From positions 29,611,386 to 29,675,385 of the forward strand of contig NC_092348.1 of the NCBI RefSeq assembly GCF_963676685.1: a stretch of 64,000 nt of DNA. Direction: 5' to 3'. The stretch's first letter is position 1, and each line of letters starts with the position of its first letter. Below the pieces are notes generated by a model. It saw only the letters and a program-made list of their open reading frames with translations, was not told where the DNA came from and made no database searches. Both the position numbers and the translations under genes were made by a program. The DNA comes from Mytilus edulis. Taxonomy: Eukaryota > Mollusca > Bivalvia > Mytilida > Mytilidae. Positions 47,901 to 59,900 of the stretch are shown here, piece after piece.

Positions 47901-50900
47901 TATATGGCCCCTGTAGGAGAACACTAAACAAGACCATATGTATGCCTAGTGTTTATATGGCCCCTGTAGGAGAACACTAAACAAGACCATATGTATGCCT
48001 AGTGTTTATATGGCCCCTGTAGGAGAACACTAAACAAGACCATATGTATGCCTAGTGTTTATATGGCCCCTATAAAAAAATGGAGATGTGGTATGATTGC
48101 CAATGAAAAATATCTACTCAAGTCTAAAGGACTTGAATCAATACCAAATACTGCCAGTTAAGTAATGTGTACATAATCTTCCATATAAACAGTCTTTAAT
48201 ATACAAGTTTGATAGAAATCTCACCTGTGCCACCGGGAATAAGACCACCTGGAATAATGCCGCCTGTACCTGTACCTGTGCCACCTGTCATTGTGCCACC
48301 TGTACCTGTACCTGTTCCACCTGCGAATAGAGGACAAAAATGTACATTGTAGATAAACCAAACTTTAACAACTTTTCCAAAAAGAAATGCATAGATCATA
48401 TTAGCAGCTTAATATAGTCAAGTTAATAACAATAAAAAAAAAATGTTTTGGTTGAAATCAAATTTTTCTCCTTCTCTTAAAAAAAATATATGTTGATGTT
48501 CAAATAAAATAAAATAAAAACACCTAGCTGCTGATGATAACAGATAGTTCATTGTTCAAGACTTTTCAAATTAAAAGTAGAAAATTAATGCTGTATGTCA
48601 CACATTTTAGTTCTGGGTCATAGTATTTAAAAAAAAATTATCATACTGTTGACAAAACAATCTAATTATACAATATTATAAATGGAAAGACCAGTTAAAG
48701 AAGATAATTTATGATAGATCAAATTGGAAAACTGTTTAGAAGTGTGAAAGCCAAATTGAGGGCACACGCTTGATCTTTGATATTAAATTCAGCAACAATC
48801 AGAATAAGACAGCTCTTTTTTCTGAAGTTGTGACTGGAATGAGAAATACCAACATTATTGTATTGTGTGTATTTTTTCTGGATTCATTTTACTGCATATT
48901 TTAATTTTAATTTAATATCCTAATAATTGAGTAAATAGTAATAGCTTAAGTATCTGGTATAATAGTTTAAAGAGAAACCAGTGTTTGTGTCACTATGTCT
49001 TTGGTTTTGTTAATTTAAGAACCTCTGTCAAGTTTGTTTACAATTTAGAGACTTTTAAATTTTTAATTGTAGGGTACAAACTATTAAAGAAAAGTTGATT
49101 ATGTGATTACTTGATTATTAGATCACCAGACCAAATATGATTATTTGATAATCTAGGACTGTAACTTTAATTATTTGATTTTTTTAGTATGTGCTTACTT
49201 TTACACTCCCATGAGGGGCCACATTACATATTGATTCCACTTTTGCAACAAGTTTGATTTTAATATTTAAAGTGTGAGGCTTGTCAAGCATTTTAAATAA
49301 TGATATTTTAACTGTTGAGAGTGGAGGGATATTGTAATACCCAAGTGGGGAGAAAAAAAATTCTCACACCGATCAAGAAATTTGAAAAAACACAAAAATT
49401 AGAGAAATGATACTTACCACACAAATTACAGAATTTAGGACAATTATATTCAGCCCAGCTGACATACTGTCCAGTACATACACTGTTGGTATAGTCTTTA
49501 CAGTTAGGAATCCTGTCAATACAAGTTGTAGATGGCGCTGGTGTTGTTACACGACCTGTAATAATGGTATAAAATGACTTAGTCAACATAAAAACCTCTA
49601 AATGCAGTGCAAAACACCAATTTAATGAGTTAAACAGCTATCATGATTATTAGTATCCTTGTTTTTTTGGAAAATTTCACAAGTTTAGAATTTTCAAGGA
49701 GAGTAATGTACCAGTATTGAGGGAATTATCCATGTGTATTTGACAATGTTTCTCTGTTGATTCCTAGTTATTCATGGGGCTACCAGTTTTCCTTAATTTC
49801 ATGGCTGGTGGGTAAAAATACATGAAATTTGGTACCGAAAAAAATAAACAAATCAACAGTTAACTGGTAATTTATTTTGAGGTTGATTTGCAAAAGATTG
49901 CATGCAAACCTATAAAAAAATTGTACTTCATTGTACTTCATTGTACATTTGATTTTAAGGCTGACCTATACAAAAATTAAATAAATCTATATGTGTCAAA
50001 GCGACACGAATGGCCAGACTCCAAAAGTTGAAAAATCTGCAATTTCAATAACACATGTGGACACAAACATGATGGTTGTCTTACATATCAAAAATCAGCT
50101 CAAAATCTGGATGCAAATAAAAAAAAAGTCCATATAACTTTTTTTTTTATTTTTAACAATTTTCAAAGTTGTAAAGCCTTAATTTTGACAAAAATTAGCG
50201 TCGCGGTACAAAACTTAAACTTGATCTGCAACTCATCATGAGTAACTCGCATACCAAAAATCAGCCCAATATCTGAAAGCGTTTAGAAAAAAAGTCCATA
50301 TAACTGTGATTTTCAACAATTTATTAAAGTCCAAAGCCTGTAATTTCAACAAAAATTAACGAAGCAGACTGAAACGTGAACTTTATCTGTAACTCATCAT
50401 GGTTAACTCACATACCAAAATCATCCCAATATCTAAAGGCATTTAGAAAAAAAACTACGTATAATGGTTTGTTGCGGAATGACGGAATGACGGAATTTCG
50501 GGCACGGGTAAAACTATATGGCACCAACAACTTTTTTTGCGGGGCCATAAAAACTGGTATCCCACTAATAATGAGGGGCCTGATGGGGTCTCATCACAAT
50601 TCACAAATTGATTTTTTTTGTCAATCACGATTCACAGAAAATAAATTTCCATGATCACGGATCACGAAAATATATAAAAAAAAAATCTGTAGAAAAGCGG
50701 ATCACGATAGCGAAAATGAGCCGATCACTTTGAACGAAAATAACCCATCAGGCCCCTCAATAATGAATCCACAGTATAAAATTTTTATAACAAACCTGTT
50801 GCTCCACAGAATCCACAATATTTAGCACAGTTATCCTTTGCCCATCCATCATATGGTTTGAAGCAAGCATACTGTCCAAACTGGTTACAAGTTGCAATCT

Positions 50901-53900
50901 TGTCTGAACAGGAACCAGATGAAGTTGGAGCACAATCAGCCTTCTGACAACACTTGTCACTTACATCAGGTACCAGTTGACAGTTTGGAGGAAGTGTACC
51001 GTATCTTGGACATCTGTGTAATGAAAATATTAGCATGAGATTTTTTCTAAACAAGAATGTGTCCATGGTATACAGATGCCTCACTCACATTTAACCAAAA
51101 CTTTTAACCTGAAGCAGGACAGACGAACAGACAGACAGAATGACGAACGAACAGACGCAGAGACTGAAAAACATATAAACAGATGTTTTGACGTGAATTT
51201 TTCTGGCAATCATCAAAATAATTTGAGTCATTTAGATTTAAATTAGCCAAAAAATCTAAGAAGAGTTTAGCTATCATACCTACTAGCTGGTATAAATGTA
51301 GTGTATATAAATGAAATAACACTCTCAGATCATCAATAAAACATCAATCCTACCATCTTTGTAAATAAGGACATTGACTAACCAGTTCATCTTCACTGAA
51401 CAGAACTTCCAAATTACTACACTTTAATTAGGGAAGTTACACTGGATTCCTGATAGACAGATATTTTGCTTTATTTCAAATCCTCATTTTAAGTTTATAC
51501 AATCCTTGCATTGTATATGGTTACCATTGATTGAATACTACTAAGCACCACACATTATTGTACTTTTCATTGCCAGTTTTAGTGGGGTACATATAGCTCA
51601 ATCAAGAGTTTTCTGTGTGACATTTCAATAGTAAATGTTTTAGGTCTTCTTGTTTTTATTCTTTTAGTAAGTTTTTGTTCAATATTCTTCAACAATTCTA
51701 AGGCATAAATTATCAAAAAAATTCATAATTGTTACCACACAAACAAAAACAATTAATAAAACTTTCAATGAACTTTTGACCCCTTCATTAAACTTTTGAA
51801 CCCTTCATTGAACTTTTTACCCCTACCTATCAGTACATCTGTATTGTCCAGATTTAGCATCAATACATTCACAGTCGTAATCACATCCATCATTCCAAGT
51901 TTCTCCTTGTTGGTGGATTCTACCCTTGTAAATACAGGCATCTGAAAAATAGATGTATAATCATAAATAAAAGGGGGAGATACATTAGATGGTCATAACT
52001 CCCAAGACAAAAGCAAAGAAAACACAATTGAAAGTCTGTAAAACAAATTATCAATCAAAAGTTTGGCTCATTTTCAGAGGAACCAAAATGTATTTAAGCA
52101 AGAGTTTCCACTTAACAATTTTAAAATTAGTTAGAATTTGGACATCATTTGTTAAATGAAATTCAAAAAGTCACATTTAAAAAAAAAATTTGTATAGTAC
52201 ATATTTTTACTATACCAATTTCTTGTAAGTACAGAAAACATATTTGTTTCAACAAAACACTTTCAAGGGATTGTGGGACACATAGTAACAGGTTTTTAAA
52301 ATGAATTCCTCTTTTTTTTAGTAGAAACTTGTTGATTGTGCAGTTATACAATCATATAAAAACAAAATTCTTGTCTCTTTTTTTTTTTTAGCCAAGGCAT
52401 CACAATATGTTTCATGTTCTACTACAACAAACTTAAGGATGCCTACTTGAGTATCCAGTTTGTGATATCTGGCTTCCACTTCCTGAGAGTGCTGGAGGCT
52501 TTCCATATCCAGTAAAGCTGCCACTGAATCCAGCTGGATTAAATCCACTGGTTCCTTGCCCAACTGTTCCTGTGACACTGCACTGTGGAACTCTACAACA
52601 GGTTGGGTCTTTTGGATCAGGTACATACTGGCAACCGAGTGGAATATTCTCAAATTTGCCACATCTGAAACAATGCCAAAATATCATAATTATCATTTTT
52701 GAATTCTGTTTCAATTAAATCTCATGTAATTGCATTGTTTGCTATTTCAGTTATCTATTGTTAAAGTCAAATTACTGAATATTTGAATGAATCTCGGATA
52801 TCATACTGAAATTCAGAAATTAATACATGCATTTCTTGTTGGGATTTTGTCATTTTAGACTTAATCACAATGTTAAATTTTGCAATATTGAGAAAATCCT
52901 GTTTAATTCATATAAAAAATTCAAAATGTGAATTTAAATTATTGCAATTATAATCCTGTCGCATTTTTAGCAATAATAAAAACATCACAATAATTTCTGA
53001 GTGTACAGTATATTATATTCATAAAACAAATGGAGAATGTGTCCATGGACAAAGATGTTGACCTGCCTTATTTAAAACATTATAAAGGGGCATAACTCTA
53101 GAGCGATGCACACGTATAGAACATAACGGCCAGATACTCCAACAAGTTCAGAACAACCCATACCTAGGAGTGCAGATATCAGAAGACCTGTAGTGGAGCA
53201 CACATATAACAAATGTTGCAAAAAAAGGAAGTTCAACCCTTGGCTTCCTCAGAAGGAATTTAAGATACTGCCCACAGGAATGTAAGAAAACCGCTTACAT
53301 TGCCTTAGTCAGATCAACAATGGAATATGCAGCAACAGTATGGGACCCCTACAGTATAATAGATGCAAACAAACTAGAGCGAATACAACGACAAGCAGCA
53401 CGCTTCCTAACAGGCGACTACAAAACAAGAGAAGATGGCTGCGTAACAGACATGCTCGCCAAACTGGAACTTCAAGAACTAAAAGCCAGACACACTAGCC
53501 AAAAACTTATATTTTTGTACAAGGTGGTTGAGGGATTGGTACCTGCTATGGATCCAGATGACTTTTTAAAATCAGCCAGACCAAGACGAACCATCACAGC
53601 GAAAAAGTTTGAAAATTACCAGGCAACAAACAAAGTGGAAAAACAAGTGAGGAACAATACTAGGTGCTTTGACATTCCCACCAGTAAAACTCAGCAATAC
53701 TCAAACTCATTCTTTGTGTCCACAGTTATTAACTGGAACCATCTTGAGGACACTATTGTGCGCGAAACAAGCATTTAGAGCTTTAAATCTGCTCTCACGA
53801 GACTTCATTAAATCGACGGTGCCTTCACCCCGTTGTATTAAAGCCAGAATTGGTAGCTACGACGTAACCATACAGATACAGATACAGATAACCTGTGAGA

Positions 53901-56900
53901 ATGTGTGTTACTATCCCCTCCTAGAACATAACCTGTGAGAATGTGTGTTACTATCCCCTCCTAGAACATTACCTGTCAGTACACTGATAGTAATGGTTTC
54001 TAGCATCTTCACATCTACATCTCAAACTACATCCATCTTCCCACTGTTCTCCTTGTCTATAGTATGAGCCCTTGTATACACAGAAATCTAAAACAAGAAA
54101 TGAAAAAGGGGAATTATTATCAACAATCTTGAATATGCTACTTAAGCCTCTGGAAGAACTTTCATAGTTAATTTTAATGTTCCTAACAGAATATGTGTAC
54201 AGCATATTAAGAAGAAAAAAAACAGACATAAGTGTGTCTCTAAAAATGTGATTTTTTGGTGCACATAAATATCAGAATTAATTAAAATGTGAGGTTATAA
54301 TTTGAAACAATTTGTATTTATACTATCTATTCTCTTTCACAATATACATTTTCCAAGATAATTTATTACTGGCAGCACATATAAGTAAAGGGAAGTTACT
54401 CCTACCATCAAAAAATGTTCAAACTTCCACATTCTTTTTAAGAAGCAGAATGCATTGAGTGCATGAAGGTAGAGGTAAGATCTTTGGGATGCTTGCATGC
54501 TAGCTGTACCGTGAAGTCATTATTAAGTTAAGTAAAGTACAATCCTTTAAGAGAAGTCTGGCAGATAACTAATTTATCTGTCTGTATGAGACTAGATTTT
54601 TCCAAAAGGAGGGTAGTAATACCTAACCAAATAATGACTTCACGCTTCAGCTAACAAGTAATTAGCTTATCAAAGATACTACCTTAATCTACACATACAC
54701 TCAATACATTCTGCTGTAATAGACACTACTTGAATTTTAAAATCAATAGTGAATGTCAAAATTTTCATATTATCTTAAAACTGAGATTGTAAAGTTAGCT
54801 ATGTATGAGTTACCTCCTCCTGCTGCTGGTGTGGTTCTGACAAAGAATGGAGCTGGTGTTGTTATCTTCTGAGAGAAATCACACAGGTATTTCTTACAAC
54901 ATTGATCATTTGGATCAGGTACCAGTCTACACTGTTGTGGAAGATTCATGAAATTTGGACACCTGTAATGTAAAATATAAAATTGAGAATGGAAATGGGG
55001 AAGATATAGACTTGATTGATTGATTGTTGGTATTTTAACACCACTTTTAAGCACCACTTTTGGGCTTTTTTGTGGTGGTTTGTTTTTATGGTTGGAGGAA
55101 GCTGGAATGCCTTGAGAAAAACCCTTAGATAAGTAACTGACAATCCTAGTCAATTAAAGTTGGAGTCAAGTGCACCAGCATGAGCCGGTTCAAACTCACA
55201 ATATCAGTGTTGACTGGTTAGTGATTGCAGTAGTCGAACTATACTTAGACCACTTGGCCACGGAAGCTACAAGATAGACTTGAAAACACATCATTATTTA
55301 TTTTTGAAGATTTTAACATGGGGCAGCATTCTTGTGATGTATACCAAAAAATAAGACGTAAAAAAAATTACTGATTTTCCTGATATAATTCAGTGTCATA
55401 AATCACAGACCAGTGATTATAATATGCCAACATTATTAAGCCAACCTTTGCAAAATCAATGTAACTGATCCTTACCTGTCATTACACTGGTATCTGCCTT
55501 GTGTAGCATCTACACATGTACACTTATAATCACACCCATCATCCCATGTTGTGCCTTGTTGATAGGTCTTTCCTTTGTACACACAACCATCTATAAATAA
55601 AATCATTTTACATATTAATCAAACCAATTAACATTATCGGGCTATATATAAAAAAAGATGTGGTATGATTGCCAATGAGACATAATACTCTCAACAAAAG
55701 ACAATATTATCAATATATAACAGTCTTGTTATTTTGACACAGAGTAGAGAACATCCTTAATAATCATAAAAACATAAAAGTTTATTGCCATGCTTATATC
55801 ATTTCATATTCATCAAATATAAACCTAATCCTTCAAAGGTAAAAAACAAATTACATACATCTAAAAAATTTAGCAGGCAACATTTTCAGGAGGGTAATAA
55901 CAAATACATACTTCTGGTTCCCGCCACAACTGTTGGTCCTGTACCAGTACCAGTGCCAGTAAAAGATGTTTGTCCTGGTTGGACACTGCCAGTTGGTGTG
56001 TATTGAGCTTTACCATATCCAGAAAAGCCTGGACCATATTGGGGAACAGGTACAATTACCTGAGTCCCGTTTATATTAGCTGGACAATCTGGAATCTTAC
56101 AACATCTATCGTTGGGGTCTTCAATAAGTGTACAAGATGGAGGCAAACCCAAGAATACTGGACATCTGCCAAAAAATAGATTTTTTTAAAGCAATATTCA
56201 GTGTTTATACAGTCAAGTCAAATAATTTTGTTTGTCAATTATATTACATCCATGTTTTTAGTTAAAATAAGAATTAACTGATGAGAGAAAGTACTGGTCA
56301 CCTCGATATACACATAATTTGGCATTTTTTATAAACAGTACGTTTGAGAAACTGATATAACTTTTTACAGCTTCAAACTCGCTTAAAATTATTATCCAAG
56401 TTAAAAAAATCAATTTTAGAGTTTTCATTTCTTAACTTTGTTCTAAGGATAATGTTCATCTTGTTAATCAAAAACTGTTAAACCAATTATTTTATCAATT
56501 TAAATGGAAACTATACGTTAAATTTTCTGGGTATTGAATATAAAATGCTTGTATAGAACTAAATGAAAGTTATCTAGGGCTTAAGAAATATTTGTAAAAT
56601 AGAATTACAACTTTTGTTATTTACAAATGCAAAGATATTCAATGGTTAAAATGAGTAGTTCTGCTATTTGGTAAATAAATCTATAATAATATAAATTACT
56701 TGGGGTCACATCTGTAGCGACCAGCTTTGGCATCGTCACAGCGACAAGCCTGGTCACATCCAACAACCCATCTCTGTCCTTGTTGGTATAGTGTACCATT
56801 CACATAACATCCATCTAAAATGAAAACAATGTATTTTCTAAAATTTTATTTACCAGTAAAACTTTAAAACACATTGTGGAGTATCATCATACTAAAATGT

Positions 56901-59900
56901 TAATGTTAATTTTGTAAAAAGAATGTATGATCATGAGGATTGTACAGATATCTAATTAGGCAATTAATGTAAAAATGTAAATTCAGAAATTATTGCGTGC
57001 ATTTATTGTTGTGATTTTTTAAGAATGGACAACATTGTAAGTTTAATTATTGCGTTTGCAAAAATATCTACATAAAAAAATGTGAGTTCTTTTTATTGCG
57101 ATACTCACCCAGTCGCATTTTTTGCATTGATTAAAACCTCCCAATAATTTCTCAATTTACAGTATTATATCTCTCCATTATATTTCTGAACAATCACATT
57201 AATAGCCTGTTTGTAAACGTTTTGAACTGCCTTGTTCAACTCTTTTGAGTTTCATTGTAAACGGTATCAGAAAATCATTTCTCTAAGATTATTAACATAT
57301 TTTGAATTTTTCTTCAAATTCACTACACTGGGATTCACTATTTTATATTTTGCTTGCAAATAAGAAAATTGTAGCGATTGAAAACACTTAAACAATTTGA
57401 CCCAATCTCAGCCACTTGCAATGTTGGAATTGGAATTACTTGGAAATTAGTTCATTAAGTAACCTCTATATACAGGTGTGACTAATTACTATGGACGATT
57501 CTTAATAGTAATTATACTAACCAACTTGAGATGGAATGAGTTGTGGAATTTGTCCTGGTTTTGGTGTGGGTTGTCCTGGTATAGGTGAGGGGGTAACCTG
57601 TAATGTTGGTTGTGGCTGGTTTCCAATGAGTCCAGGTGTCAGAGCAGATCCTACAAAGGTTCCCTGTCCTCCTGAGCATTCTACTTTCTTACAACAATCT
57701 GTGGCTACCTTAACCAAGTTACAGTTGAGAGGAAGATTAACATAATCTGGACATCTAAAAAAGTTAAGATTAACATAATCTGGACCTCTAAAAAAGTTAA
57801 GATTAACATAATCTGGACATCTAAAAAAAGCAGCAATCAGAATGAAAATCCTAGACAGTAGCAGTTAACACTTTCACAATAACTGAGGGGGTAGGACCTT
57901 TTTCAGGATGTCAGGAGCATGTTTTTAAGCTCAGGATTTTGGGATTGATCCTTTCAGGATCCAGGAATTCTTTTTTTTTATTTTGGGATGTCTGGATTTA
58001 AATTTCTTTAAAATCGGGACCTCAGGATTTCATGTTTTTAAGCCCAGGATTTCAGGATCAGGACCCCTCCTATCCCCCCTCATAACTCAACTCTCTATTA
58101 GAATCTTATAAGAAAATCAGATAAAAGTTTGTACTAGGTCAATGTATGGCCACATAAATTACTTTATTCCATCATGCATTCATTGATTGATATTTGAGTG
58201 CCAAAAGTTTGCTGGGTGGACCATGTATTCTGTGAGAGCTTCAAATATAATTATGAGACAGTCTCCTCCCTAACCAGGTTGGATAATTATTCTAAAACAT
58301 TTTTCATATTGGAATCATGAAATTGAGTCAAAACAGTTCTTTAACATATTAATCAAATCTGTTTTTATTAATGAGGGGGGAAAGGACTTTTTTTCAGGAC
58401 GTCAGGATTTGGCCTTTTTCTATTCTGGAAATTGGGATTCAGTCTATATTTTTAGAATTTACACTTATTGGCACTCTGGAATTTATGCCCCCCCCCCCTG
58501 CCCCCCATTTTTTGGTGCTACCTACTTAATTTTAAAATTGATGTGTCCATGCCTTGATTTTTAACTATACCTTTACAAAATCTTTAACCGTATATGGGAC
58601 AGACAAATTTACCGACAGACCAACCAGAAACTATAAATTCCACCTATAATAGTATTTGGACCATAATAATCTATAAAGGTTAAAATACCTCTTATTACAT
58701 CTGTAGTATCCATAAATAGCCCGTTCACATTTACATTCCAGGTCACATCCATCATACCAAGTCTGACCCTGTTTGTAGGAGACACCCTTGTAGATACATA
58801 CATCAGTTGGGCCTGGCTGGTCACCTGAAAGAATTTAATAAAATGCATATCTTTATGTTATAGAAAAGTTGTCTCTCTTCAACATTTTCTGTCCTTATAC
58901 ATCCTTGGTTTTCAAATATTCAGCTTTGAACGTTCTGGATGAAGGTAATTCATCAAAGTGCTTTGGACGAATGTAATTTATATATAGTGTTGTTTTTCAT
59001 ATTTTTGAAAATTTCTCCTTTATCTCAAGTTTCAATTGATCAGATATCAACTACAGTATTTATGACATTACATAACATTGACTTACCACATTTATTACAG
59101 AATTTAGGACAGTTGGTTTTTGACCAGCCGGCATAATCTGGGTTAGTACATACATCTGGTCCAAACTGTAAACAGTTAGGTAGTTTGTCAACACATGGTG
59201 CATTTGTTGGGTTGGTTACTCCTAAAATAGATACAAATGTTTGATTTTTTTGCCAGATTAATTTTACACTAGGGTTTGTAAATCCTAAAATAGATACAAA
59301 TCTTTGATTTTTTTGCCAGATAAATTTTACACTAGGGTTTGTAAATCCTAAAATAGATACAAATGTTTGATTTCATTGCCAGATAAATTTTATTGATATT
59401 ACATTGTATTCCAAAGTTGTGCCATCAGTTTGCAAAGAAATCTGCTTAAACATTTTAAATTTATTTCAGGCAGACAAAGTTTCTTCAAATAACAATAATT
59501 CAATTTGGGAAGTAACATGTATTCTGATGTGCTGTAAGGTTTTTGTTCATTATAATAACCACTGTACTGCAGAGGTTCATGACCTTGTATGAACCAATTT
59601 CAAACGAACAGATTTGGAGAGAATTTTAGCATTTCCACAACTATTCTGAGTTAACTATGATACATACCTGATCCTTTACCACTGATCATTCCATTGCCTG
59701 AGAATGTACCAAACTGTTGGTTATATTCACATTTAGGTGTCTTACAGCATTGTCCTGGTTGTTGTTCAAGATGACAAATAGATGGTAAGTTGGAATATGT
59801 TGGGCATCTAAAATTTACAAGAAATTTAAATACATTTGTCATCATGATAACACATTATTTTATCTTATTTCATTCATTATATAAGTATCTATTTGTAAGA

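Noticed and set aside
47182-48070. Regular repeat array that could be mistaken for a CRISPR array
   Set aside because: The 53-bp units are contiguous with no unique spacers, and the genome is eukaryotic; it is a minisatellite.
44307-48320. Gly-Thr exons taken as plain microsatellite
   Set aside because: They have proper acceptors and donors, phase 1-1, no stops, and the Gly-Thr motif also occurs fused to VWC halves (exons 10 and 24), so coding is more likely.
52318-52662. 114-codon minus-strand ORF over exon 14
   Set aside because: It is an alternative frame of the VWC exon; the frame with conserved cysteines and correct phase is the real one.
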